Assembly: GCA_013373005.1 (NCBI GenBank)
Contig: JABXIP010000197.1
Span: 1-5,833, forward strand
Direction: 5' to 3'
Length of the DNA: 5,833 nucleotides
Origin: Cytophagia bacterium
Lineage (GTDB): Bacteria; Bacteroidota; Bacteroidia; Cytophagales; Cyclobacteriaceae
Positions 1-5,833 of this stretch are shown here, piece by piece. Numbering within the stretch: the first letter of the stretch is position 1; each line of letters begins with the position of its first letter. The position numbers and the translations under genes are program-made. A model generated the notes under the pieces. It searched no databases. It saw only the letters and a list, made by a program, of their open reading frames with translations, and had not been told where the DNA came from.

Positions 1-1363
1 ATGACCAGGTGGCCTCAATCTCCGGCTGACCTGCCTGCATTACCCATTGCTCAAAAAACTGATCGAGTTGCTTTCCACTTACGGTCTCAAAGACATTCTT
101 TAGGTCTTTGGTGTAAGCATTAGATAGTTTGTATTGATCGTAATATTGTTGAATCCCTTCCCAGAAGACTTCATCACCCACTTCTTTTCTTAGCATATGT
201 AATACCCACCCACCTTTCTGGTAGGAGTTGGTGTTGAGTATCTGCATATAATCTTCAATTGCTGGGTTCACAATTGGAACTCTATTTTGCTTGCTGAATG
301 CTATAACCTGTTCACGCTGCTGCTTTTCTCTACCTACAAAATTGTCTCTACCATATTTCTGCTCCATATATAAATTGGTGAAGTAGGTGGCAAAGCCTTC
401 GCTCAGCCAGGCATGGTGCCAATTAGCTTCAGAGGCGGAGTTGCCAAACCATTGGTGCGCAATCTCATGAGCAATTAAACCCTCTGAAGTTCTGTTTCCA
501 TTGACTGAATTCTCAGAGTAGAAAATATTCGAAGCATTCTCCATGCCACCAAACTGAGTCTTCGATTGAACATTGGCGAGCTTGGCGTATGGATAAGGCC
601 CAACATGGTTGATAAACCAATCGGTAATGGGTAAGGCCAACGCATAATCGTAAAATCCCTTTTCTCTGTCTTGCGGATAAACCCATGCTGAGATGGGGAT
701 ATTGTAGATTTCTCCAGTAACCTGAATGGCAAAACGCGCAGCTCCAATTACCATTACTTTGGTAGGTAATACTACATCAGATTTCCAATGAGTTAAGGTT
801 AGAGCCTCATTGATGTTGGTTCTTTCAACCAATCTACCATTGCCAATTACCTGATAGTGAGAAGGAGCGGTTACAATCCATTCTACCGTGGCTTTATCTG
901 AAGGGTGGTCAACTGTCGGAAGCCAGTTTTTGGCTCTATCGGGCCAATTGTCTCCAAAGAAGGTCCTTTCTCCATATTTGTTTTTAGAAATGATTAATCC
1001 CGTTTTCGGTACGCCCTCATAGGTAATTTGGAAGGTCTTAAACTCCTCAGCTTTTGCATCGTAGTTAATCGTGAGTTGGTTGTTTCTGTGGCTGAAATCC
1101 ACTCTTTCATTGCCCGACATCACTGCATTTACTTTCATGCCTTTGCCGGCCGACTCATTCACAAGGTCAAGGATGAAACTGCTTTGGTCTTTCAGAAACT
1201 GAAGCCTCACACTGGCCAAGCCGGTGATCTTGTCATTCTCATCATTCAGTTGAAGCTCAAATTTGTAATGCTGAATATCTATTGATGCCAGTCGCTCATA
1301 ATGCTTTTGAGCGAAGGCGTGGGAAGATAAAATACAGAGGAATACAATGAAGAATCGTTTCAT
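1..1363 (-). CDS. Exported M1-family zinc aminopeptidase, C-terminus cut by window edge
   Basis: Probable M1 (gluzincin) metallopeptidase that removes N-terminal residues from peptides in the periplasm or outside the cell. The first 454 codons are present; the reading frame is still open at the left edge, so the end of the gene lies outside. Residues 1-18 form a signal peptide (MKRFF start, hydrophobic core, cleavage at AFA|Q). A beta-rich N-terminal domain is followed by the catalytic domain with the exopeptidase motif GGMEN at 272-276, the zinc motif HEIAH at 299-303, and the third zinc ligand E322 in WLSEGFATYF. The spacing from HExxH to E322 is exactly 18 residues, as the family requires. 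Y381 in SYQKGG fits the transition-state tyrosine. All key residues are intact. The ATG at 1363-1361 is chosen because it gives the complete signal peptide. It lies 44 bp downstream of the amidohydrolase gene with no convincing terminator between, so co-transcription is likely. The family is certain; the substrate is not. Confidence 0.95.
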   Translation of the reverse strand, partial: MKRFFIVFLCILSSHAFAQKHYERLASIDIQHYKFELQLNDENDKITGLASVRLQFLKDQSSFILDLVNESAGKGMKVNAVMSGNERVDFSHRNNQLTINYDAKAEEFKTFQITYEGVPKTGLIISKNKYGERTFFGDNWPDRAKNWLPTVDHPSDKATVEWIVTAPSHYQVIGNGRLVERTNINEALTLTHWKSDVVLPTKVMVIGAARFAIQVTGEIYNIPISAWVYPQDREKGFYDYALALPITDWFINHVGPYPYAKLANVQSKTQFGGMENASNIFYSENSVNGNRTSEGLIAHEIAHQWFGNSASEANWHHAWLSEGFATYFTNLYMEQKYGRDNFVGREKQQREQVIAFSKQNRVPIVNPAIEDYMQILNTNSYQKGGWVLHMLRKEVGDEVFWEGIQQYYDQYKLSNAYTKDLKNVFETVSGKQLDQFFEQWVMQAGQPEIEATWS

Positions 1364-1407
1364 ATTGCCAAGCTAATGAAAATGCTCAAATCTGAGGAGG
1401 TAAGTTC

Positions 1408-2829
1408 TTAGTGCATCCCCACTTTACCCTTCATAGATTCAAAGATCTTTTTGGAGTCGAAGCCGATGCCATCTTTGAATACCGTTTCTATTTTTCTGAT
1501 GTTGCTGATATCGGCCTCCAGGTCACCATCGATGAGTACCAAATCTGCCTGTTTTCCGACTGACACAGAGCCTATCTGGTTTGCTCTTTCAAGATAAACT
1601 GCTCCATTCAATGAAGAGACTTTAATGGCTTCACTTACAGAAAAACCGGCTTCAATGAGTAACTCAACTTGTCTCATGTTGCCATAACCGGCAATGGTTC
1701 TTCCCGCTCCTGTTGGGTCAGTTCCTGCCAAAAGCTGACCGCCCATATCGTAAAACTTTTTCTCCCAAGCCATCTGCTTTTTGAAATTGACAAAAGAGGC
1801 TGAGTCTCTGCCTTGTCTTCTTTGGTGGCTCTGCTCCAGACTCTCACGAATTTCCGGACTCATGGCATCTAGTCCACCACCCAGCACTACCTCTCTTCCA
1901 GTATAAGGCTCGAAAACCGGAAGGGTGGAGGTTACGGCCACATTCTTTTCTATAAGAAACTTCATCAGCTCTTCCATTTCAGGGCTGTCTTCAGGAAGTT
2001 CAGACAATGCCTGACTGCGCTTAAAGGCTGGGCAGAAGTTCTCAATTTTATCACCGACAAAATCCGAACTTTGGAAGAAGCCGTGCTCAATATTGTCAAT
2101 ACCAATTTCTGCAGCTTCACGATAGGTAACCGAACAAATGTGTCCTGTTACTTTTTTGCCCTGAGCATGTGCCGTTTCAACAACGGCCTTTAAATCTTCT
2201 TTGGTGATGTTCTGATATACCTTGAACGAGTTGATGCCTTTTTTACCCCAATATTCCACCATTTCAATGCCGTCTTGAGGCGATTCGATAATGCCCACTT
2301 CCGGCACAGCAGTTCCGGCTCTTTCAATAAAAGGCCCCGTCAAATCCATTTTAGGGCCGAGCATTCTACCTTCTTCAATCCATTTTCTGATGTTCAGATC
2401 AGTTTGTGGTTCAATACTTCCTGCTGTTCTAATCGTGGTTACGCCTCCTGCCAGATACAATCTTGGAAAGGTGAAAGTCATTTGAGCTACGCTGAAAACG
2501 CCATCGAATGGTTTGGGGTAGAAGATGTGCTCGTGCAACATCACCAGACCGGGAATCAAAGTTTTGCCTGTTCCATCGATGGTCTTATATTCACTGGAAT
2601 AGGTCATTGAAGCCGTGTTGCCAATTTGAGTGATCACTCCGTTTTCGAAAATGACGGTTTGATTGGTTTTGATTGGTCCTCCGGTGCCGTCAATCAGCTT
2701 GACGTTAGTGATGGCTATCGCTTTCTCTTGATTGGTGACATAAGGCGCAACAGTTCTGGAGAAGTTTTGAGCGAAGGAAATGCTTGCTAAAAAACAAAAA
2801 ACGGAAGTGAAGAGTACTCTGGTTTTCAT
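1408..2829 (-). CDS. Exported metal-dependent amidohydrolase (imidazolonepropionase-like)
   Basis: A 473-residue member of the amidohydrolase superfamily, TIM-barrel hydrolases with one or two metals that cleave amide, cyclic amide or ester bonds. Residues 1-20 are a signal peptide (cleavage at SFA|QN), so the enzyme should act in the periplasm. The small beta domain (about 38-92, with TNVKLIDGTG) leads into the barrel. Visible ligands are H99 and H101 in VMLHEH, probable carboxylated K203 in SFKVYQ, H230 in VTGHIC, H249 in NIEHGFF and D371 in LAGTDPTGAG. The C-terminal part (SVGKQADLVLIDGD, about 422-436) closes the beta domain in the usual way. The first motif reads HEH after Leu, where many relatives have Asp-Met-His-x-His, but both histidines are kept. 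It is the first gene of a probable two-gene unit with the M1 peptidase. Related secreted proteins include Xaa-Pro/Xaa-Arg dipeptidase-like and imidazolonepropionase-like enzymes; the substrate cannot be read from sequence. Confidence 0.93.
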   Translation of the reverse strand: MKTRVLFTSVFCFLASISFAQNFSRTVAPYVTNQEKAIAITNVKLIDGTGGPIKTNQTVIFENGVITQIGNTASMTYSSEYKTIDGTGKTLIPGLVMLHEHIFYPKPFDGVFSVAQMTFTFPRLYLAGGVTTIRTAGSIEPQTDLNIRKWIEEGRMLGPKMDLTGPFIERAGTAVPEVGIIESPQDGIEMVEYWGKKGINSFKVYQNITKEDLKAVVETAHAQGKKVTGHICSVTYREAAEIGIDNIEHGFFQSSDFVGDKIENFCPAFKRSQALSELPEDSPEMEELMKFLIEKNVAVTSTLPVFEPYTGREVVLGGGLDAMSPEIRESLEQSHQRRQGRDSASFVNFKKQMAWEKKFYDMGGQLLAGTDPTGAGRTIAGYGNMRQVELLIEAGFSVSEAIKVSSLNGAVYLERANQIGSVSVGKQADLVLIDGDLEADISNIRKIETVFKDGIGFDSKKIFESMKGKVGMH

Positions 2830-2872
2830 AAGGTTGAATCTGATGTGTTCAATTTAAGTAAATAGGCTAAGC

Positions 2873-2880
2873 TATTTTTG
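2873..2880 (+). promoter_or_regulatory. Candidate Bacteroidota -7 element for the membrane hydroxylase
   Basis: TATTTTTG matches the Bacteroidota -7 consensus TAnnTTTG exactly and lies 41 bp before the ATG at 2922, giving a leader of roughly 35 nt. No good TTTG -33 element is found at the usual 19-21 bp spacing; the nearest is a poor TTCA at 2848-2851. A short AT-rich motif like this can occur by chance. Confidence 0.4.
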
Positions 2881-2890
2881 CCATCGATTG

Positions 2891-2898
2891 CAAATATG
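2891..2898 (-). promoter_or_regulatory. Candidate -7 element for the amidohydrolase-peptidase unit
   Basis: On the minus strand this reads CATATTTG, 7 of 8 matches to TAnnTTTG, and would give a leader of about 55 nt to the ATG at 2829. No clear -33 TTTG is present upstream. It is the best candidate on this strand of the gap but remains weak. Confidence 0.25.
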
Positions 2899-2921
2899 AT
2901 GTGTGGCCGATAAATTGAACC

Positions 2922-3764
2922 ATGGAAAGTCTGGTAAACTTCTTTAATGATATTCCCACTCCCTTTAGGGCCGGAATCCTTGTTGGTGGTATTGTGCTGT
3001 TCTGGATTCTGGAAGGAACCCTGCCGCTATTCACATTTCAATACAAGAAGGTTCGCCATGCGGGAATCAATCTGTTCTTCACCCTCACAACCATGATTAT
3101 CGGTTTTGGACTTGCAGGAGCATTGCTCTATGCTTCGGACATGGTGGCCGATAATCAGTTTGGATTGCTCTATGTCATTGATCTGCCGCTTTGGGGGCAG
3201 CTCGTTGTGGGAGTACTTTTGCTCGACCTGATCGGTGCCTACTTCGTGCATTGGACAGAGCACAAAGTTCGTTGGATGTGGAAATTTCATTTGGTACATC
3301 ACACGGATACTAATGTGGACGTAACTACCGGTTTAAGACACCATCCCGGAGAAACAGTTTTCCGAATTGGCTTTACCATTCTGGCGGTGATCATTGTGGG
3401 CGCTCCAATGTGGATCATTATGTTCTACCAGAGTATGTCCGTGCTTTTTGCTCACATCACGCATGCCAATATCAATATGCCGAGGTCTGTGGATAGAGCC
3501 TTATCATGGGTGTTTATTACTCCGCTCATGCACAAAGTTCATCACCATTATACTCAACCGTTAACCGATACCAATTACGGTAATATCTTCTCTTTTTGGG
3601 ATCGTATTTTTGGCACTTTTGCTCAGGTAGATGATACCCGAGAGTTGAAATATGGCATTGATACTCATATGGATCCCAAAGAAAATGATGAGATGGGCAA
3701 TCTGCTAAAGATTCCCTTTCAGGCTTATAGACCACCTCCAGTTGGTACTAAGTTTGGGGAGTAG
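2922..3764 (+). CDS. Sterol desaturase / fatty acid hydroxylase superfamily membrane protein
   Basis: A 280-residue integral membrane di-iron oxygenase of the fatty acid hydroxylase superfamily, which hydroxylates or desaturates lipids and other hydrophobic substrates using O2. Hydrophobic segments occur at about 15-37, 47-70, 88-109 and 150-175. The histidine clusters are complete: H110-x3-H114 (HWTEH), H123-x2-H126-H127 (HLVHH), RHHP at 139-142, HITHANI at 178-184, and H204-x2-H207-H208 (HKVHHH). These are followed by the family signature DTNYGNIFSFWDRIFGTF at 216-233. The first cluster has Trp after its first His where many relatives have Arg. The ATG at 2922 is preceded by an AT-rich leader with no Shine-Dalgarno, usual for Bacteroidota. 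It is transcribed away from the hydrolase genes and 93 bp before the next plus-strand gene. Substrates of bacterial relatives include sterols, ornithine lipids, sphingolipids and carotenoids; which applies here cannot be told. Confidence 0.93.
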   Translation: MESLVNFFNDIPTPFRAGILVGGIVLFWILEGTLPLFTFQYKKVRHAGINLFFTLTTMIIGFGLAGALLYASDMVADNQFGLLYVIDLPLWGQLVVGVLLLDLIGAYFVHWTEHKVRWMWKFHLVHHTDTNVDVTTGLRHHPGETVFRIGFTILAVIIVGAPMWIIMFYQSMSVLFAHITHANINMPRSVDRALSWVFITPLMHKVHHHYTQPLTDTNYGNIFSFWDRIFGTFAQVDDTRELKYGIDTHMDPKENDEMGNLLKIPFQAYRPPPVGTKFGE

Positions 3765-3785
3765 GGTTGAAAAATTTAATATTTG
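3753..3785 (+). promoter_or_regulatory. Candidate Bacteroidota-type promoter for the small AT-rich gene
   Basis: TTTG at 3753-3756 and AATATTTG at 3778-3785 are separated by 21 bp, fitting the TTTG-N19-21-TAnnTTTG pattern with one mismatch in the -7 element. Transcription would start near 3792, leaving a leader of about 65 nt. The -33 element overlaps the last codons of the hydroxylase gene. This suggests the small gene can be expressed on its own, but the motif is found by eye only. Confidence 0.4.
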
Positions 3786-3857
3786 GTTATATCTCTAATA
3801 AAGGCAAGTCTACACTTCAATTTTAAACCAGCGCTCGAATTTTTTTAAAAAGGCATA

Positions 3858-4262
3858 ATGCAATTTGGCATGGAAGAATTTCTGAATGAGATAATTATTA
3901 GTAGTGAAAAGAATCTGCAGCTGGATATTTTTAGAATTAATGGTCAGGTTTTATTACAGATTTTTAAAGCGGAAGATGTGGCAAGGTGGGGTACTGATTT
4001 TAAGGTTGAGTCTAATGCTCTGGTATTTCAATTGTTGTTCAACAACGGAAAGACTGACAATTCAAGGAACCTTGAAAGATTTAAAGAGAGTAATTCATTT
4101 ATGGATTTTGAGTTTGTCGAATTTTATAAACAGAATAACTACTTCTTAAATGTCCCAACTAGGATTGGTGTACTGGCTATAATGGAGAAAATTGTAGAAA
4201 TTATAAATGTAGTTTATGGTCTAAGTTTTGAGGAGACAAAGGCAACACTTAATGCATATTAA
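3858..4262 (+). CDS. Unrecognised small acidic AT-rich protein (134 aa)
   Basis: I do not recognise this 134-residue protein. It has no signal peptide, no clear membrane segment and no cysteine or known catalytic motif. It looks like a soluble mixed alpha/beta protein: a beta-like stretch at about 20-37 (LQLDIFRINGQVLLQIFK), a polar Asn-rich middle at 62-80, and a probable C-terminal helix region at about 103-132. It is mildly acidic (19 Asp/Glu against 13 Lys/Arg). The start at 3858 is preferred because AAGG at 3850-3853 lies 4 nt upstream; a second ATG at 3870 (Met5) is possible but has no such site. GC content by hand count is about 130 of 405 (32%), against 47-48% in sampled lines of neighbouring genes. 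This suggests recent acquisition or a fast-evolving orphan. Small acidic cytoplasmic proteins of this sort include orphan immunity proteins, but nothing here proves that role. Confidence 0.7.
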   Translation: MQFGMEEFLNEIIISSEKNLQLDIFRINGQVLLQIFKAEDVARWGTDFKVESNALVFQLLFNNGKTDNSRNLERFKESNSFMDFEFVEFYKQNNYFLNVPTRIGVLAIMEKIVEIINVVYGLSFEETKATLNAY

Positions 4263-4274
4263 GGATGTTTTTTT
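4248..4274 (+). terminator. Weak candidate intrinsic terminator at the end of the small gene
   Basis: CTTAAT (4248-4253) and ATTAAG (4258-4263) form a 6-bp stem with loop GCAT. Four nt later comes a run of seven T (4268-4274). The stem contains the stop codon of the small gene and only one G-C pair, so it would be unstable. Position and T-tract fit a terminator; stem strength does not. Confidence 0.3.
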
Positions 4275-4314
4275 CACCCAACTAGTGCTCACCTATGGTA
4301 AGTGCTTATCTTCT

Positions 4315-4334
4315 ACAACACTTTCAGTGTTTGT
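4315..4334. repeat. Hairpin with one-base bulge inside the convergent gap
   Basis: ACAACACT (4315-4322) pairs with AGTGTTTGT (4326-4334) across a TTC loop, giving eight base pairs with a single bulged T. No T-tract follows closely on either strand, so a terminator role is not obvious. It is the first inner arm of the nested element. Confidence 0.45.
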
Positions 4335-4348
4335 CCTTCATGAAAATA

Positions 4349-4371
4349 GGTCCGCACGGCACGTGCGAACC
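4349..4371 (-). terminator. GC-rich hairpin, candidate terminator of the M20 hydrolase gene
   Basis: CGCACG (4353-4358) and CGTGCG (4362-4367) form a perfect 6-bp GC-rich stem with loop GCA. After one C/A mismatch, three more pairs follow (GGT 4349-4351 with ACC 4369-4371). On the minus strand it begins 22 nt after the stop codon of the M20 gene and is followed by TATTTTCA, a modest T-rich tract. No T-tract follows on the plus strand, so it would work for the leftward transcript. The loop and right stem include the palindrome GCACGTGC (4359-4366). Confidence 0.45.
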
Positions 4372-4393
4372 AGTTGTGATGACCATAGGTCTT

Positions 4394-5821
4394 TTACTTT
4401 CTGTAATCGAGCGGAGGCTTTCTATCTCCAACCAGAGCTTCATAAACAAAGCCTGCACCTTGTCTTCTTAGTAATTCTTCCTTAGCGATTTTAGTCACAG
4501 ATGGATCTTTGAAAATATCAATGGCTGTGAGCGTAAGTGTTTTAGCAGCCACCATCATGCCTTTTTCTCCAATGCTCATGCCTCCGGCAGCCACTGCCTG
4601 CCAGGTATGTGCCGAAGTTCCAGGAACCCAAGTGGCGGTGCTCAGTCCGGCAGTAGGTACTAGCCAGCTTACATCGCCTACATCGGTAGAACCTCCTGTA
4701 CCTTTTTCAATCACAGCGAAAGGCAGAATTTGAGCCGCACTTTCAAGATTCACTTTTACGTTCGGGTAGCTTTCAGTAATCTTCTGAGCAAAGTCTCTCT
4801 CTTCAGAGTTGTATTCCACTCCACCAATTTTCACCAGATTCTTGTGCATGATTCTAGACAAGGTCTCATTAGGTAGCAGGTTGTATAAACCGTGAATCAC
4901 TTCGTAATCCATTTCAGTATTGGTGCCCATTGCTGCCCCTTTTGCGGCATTAACAATCTTTTCGAAAATGGCCTTTACATTTGCCACATCAGGGTTTCTA
5001 ACATAGTAGAATACCTCGGCAAAGGCAGGGACTACGTTGGGAGCTTCACCACCTCTGGTGATGACATAATGAATTCTGGTTTCTTGCGGCAAATGTTCAC
5101 GAAGCATATTCACCATATAGTTCATCGATTCCACTCCGTCTAATGCTGAGCGACCTCTTTCCGGTGAGGCAGCAGCGTGTGAAGCTTCACCATAGAATCT
5201 AAACTTGGCAGATTTGTTTGCCAAGCTTGAAGCCGCTGCAGCAGAGTTCATGCTTCCTGGGTGCCAGTGAAGAACAGCATCGACATCGTCTAGAAGACCC
5301 GCTCTGGCAATATAGATTTTGCCTCCTCCACCTTCTTCGGCAGGTGTTCCATAAACCCTAACTGTTCCGGCTGTTCCGGTAGCTTCTAGCCAGTTCTTCA
5401 CCTCTATACCGGCAGCCACTGAAGCAGTTCCGAACAGGTGATGACCACAGGCATGACCTGCACCACCCTCTACCACAGCCTCCTTTTCAGGAATAGCTTT
5501 TTGAGAAACTCCAGGTAGGGCGTCAAATTCTGCAAGTATACCGATTACCGGTCCACCGCTACCATACTCAGCTACAAAGGCGGTGGGTATGTCTGCAACT
5601 CCGGCTGTAATGGTGAAGCCGGCATCTTTCAAAGTTTGCTGAAGGAGTTTGGAGCTGTTTTCTTCCAAATAACCTAGTTCAGGATTTTCCCAGATCTGAT
5701 GTGCTATTTTACTGTAGTTGGCAGCTTTAGCATCGAGTGATTCGAGTATATCTTTTTCTTTTTTCTGTGCATATGAGAGCATAGTAAGACACAGAAAAAC
5801 AAGGGTCAGTAGTCTTTTCAT
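4394..5821 (-). CDS. Exported AbgB-like M20-family amidohydrolase
   Basis: A 475-residue M20 metallopeptidase-fold amidohydrolase most like AbgB, the p-aminobenzoyl-glutamate hydrolase subunit (about 480 residues), so it is full length. Residues 1-18 are a signal peptide (cleavage at SYA|QK), predicting a periplasmic enzyme. Family landmarks in order: IWENPELGYLEENSS at 43-57, ILAEFDALPGVSQ at 95-107, GHACGHH at 122-128 with metal ligands C125 and H127, GTPAEEGGGGK at 158-168 with E162/E163 as general base and metal ligand, WHP with H187, the lid/dimerisation domain beginning near GEASHAAASPERGRSALDGVE (211 on), and H405 in GTSAHTW. All expected catalytic residues are present. AbgB of E. coli partners AbgA; no AbgA or transporter gene is in this window, though one could lie outside. 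It is convergent with the small AT-rich gene, 131 bp away, and only 12 bp of upstream DNA are visible, so its promoter is not seen. Substrate assignment to p-aminobenzoyl-glutamate would be inference. Confidence 0.93.
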   Translation of the reverse strand: MKRLLTLVFLCLTMLSYAQKKEKDILESLDAKAANYSKIAHQIWENPELGYLEENSSKLLQQTLKDAGFTITAGVADIPTAFVAEYGSGGPVIGILAEFDALPGVSQKAIPEKEAVVEGGAGHACGHHLFGTASVAAGIEVKNWLEATGTAGTVRVYGTPAEEGGGGKIYIARAGLLDDVDAVLHWHPGSMNSAAAASSLANKSAKFRFYGEASHAAASPERGRSALDGVESMNYMVNMLREHLPQETRIHYVITRGGEAPNVVPAFAEVFYYVRNPDVANVKAIFEKIVNAAKGAAMGTNTEMDYEVIHGLYNLLPNETLSRIMHKNLVKIGGVEYNSEERDFAQKITESYPNVKVNLESAAQILPFAVIEKGTGGSTDVGDVSWLVPTAGLSTATWVPGTSAHTWQAVAAGGMSIGEKGMMVAAKTLTLTAIDIFKDPSVTKIAKEELLRRQGAGFVYEALVGDRKPPLDYRK

Positions 5822-5833
5822 AGTTGGTTGATC

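Larger units (their letters stand above)
2830..2921. promoter_or_regulatory. Divergent intergenic promoter region with a 10-bp inverted repeat
   Basis: These 92 bp separate the amidohydrolase (leftward) from the membrane hydroxylase (rightward), so both promoters should lie here. GTTCAATTTA at 2847-2856 and its exact reverse complement TAAATTGAAC at 2911-2920 form an inverted repeat centred near 2883. Read toward each gene, TAAATTGAAC sits 1 nt before the hydroxylase ATG and 17 nt before the amidohydrolase ATG. A direct repeat, TGATGTGT, occurs at 2841-2848 and 2897-2904. The repeats are seen directly; any operator or leader role is inference. Confidence 0.5.
4291..4390. repeat. Nested inverted-repeat element, possible structured RNA or repeat
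   Basis: This element fills most of the gap between two convergent genes. A perfect 9-bp inverted repeat closes it: ACCTATGGT at 4291-4299 and ACCATAGGT at 4382-4390, the latter ending 3 nt short of the neighbouring stop codon. Two further hairpins lie inside, at 4315-4334 and 4349-4371, plus the short palindrome TTCATGAA at 4337-4344. Folded as RNA or single-stranded DNA it would make a multi-branched structure with a closing stem. The match to any known family (attC site, REP, group II intron domain, MITE) is poor. It may simply be a pair of terminators with a chance outer repeat. Confidence 0.45.

Noticed and set aside
475..747. Minus-strand 90-codon open frame
   Set aside because: It lies in another frame inside the M1 peptidase catalytic domain, whose true frame carries all the zinc-binding motifs.
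1395..1400. AGGAGG on the plus strand, a perfect Shine-Dalgarno-like sequence
   Set aside because: It lies on the opposite strand to both flanking genes, no plus-strand gene follows it, and Bacteroidota rarely use this signal.
2275..2610. Plus-strand open frames of 111 and 64 codons
   Set aside because: Both are antisense to the conserved barrel of the amidohydrolase and have no coding character of their own.
3820..3857. T-run before the small gene as terminator of the hydroxylase gene
   Set aside because: Seven T at 3840-3846 are present, but only the tiny AGCGCT palindrome precedes them, with no stem long enough for an intrinsic terminator.
4349..4390. Possible group II intron remnant (GTGCG start motif, GC-rich hairpin resembling domain V)
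   Set aside because: The hairpin lacks the domain V layout (catalytic AGC triad, bulge and tetraloop), and no reverse transcriptase or other intron domain is nearby.
4291..4390. Integron attC site
   Set aside because: The ends do not carry the RYYYAAC / GTTRRRY core sites, and there is no integrase or cassette array.
4228..4485. Plus-strand open frame of 85 codons overlapping the end of the small gene and the M20 gene
   Set aside because: It runs through the hairpins and then antisense to the conserved C-terminus of the M20 enzyme, has no good start context, and its protein resembles nothing.

Overview
This 5.8 kb window looks like chromosomal DNA of a Bacteroidota species, probably a free-living or marine Cytophagales-type bacterium. 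That placement is inferred from three things: the signal peptides of the secreted proteins (short Lys/Arg start, hydrophobic core, cleavage just before Gln), the lack of strong Shine-Dalgarno sites, and the presence of TAnnTTTG-like -7 promoter elements. No ribosomal or other marker gene is present to fix the taxon. Protein-coding DNA is about 47-48% GC in the lines I counted, except for one small gene at about 32%.

Layout. Positions 1-1363 (minus) hold most of an exported M1-family zinc aminopeptidase whose C-terminus lies beyond the left edge. Only 44 bp upstream of it is an exported metal-dependent amidohydrolase (1408-2829, minus), so the two probably form an operon read leftward. A 92-bp divergent promoter region (2830-2921) separates this operon from a membrane sterol-desaturase/fatty-acid-hydroxylase family protein (2922-3764, plus). 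After it comes an unrecognised AT-rich 134-residue protein (3858-4262, plus) with its own candidate promoter. A 131-bp convergent gap (4263-4393) contains several nested inverted repeats. An exported AbgB-like M20 amidohydrolase (4394-5821, minus) fills the rest of the window, and its promoter lies beyond the right edge.

Function. Three of the five genes encode hydrolases with signal peptides and intact metal-binding motifs. This suits envelope or periplasmic breakdown of peptides and N-acyl/amide compounds, although a shared pathway is inference only. The di-iron membrane oxygenase probably modifies a lipid or other hydrophobic substrate and has no visible mechanistic link to the hydrolases.

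Most of the window is ordinary metabolism. The parts that familiar families do not explain are the AT-rich orphan gene and the adjoining nested-hairpin element at 4291-4390. I see no clear evidence of a new defence or mobile system, and no RNA gene, CRISPR array or insertion sequence is recognisable.
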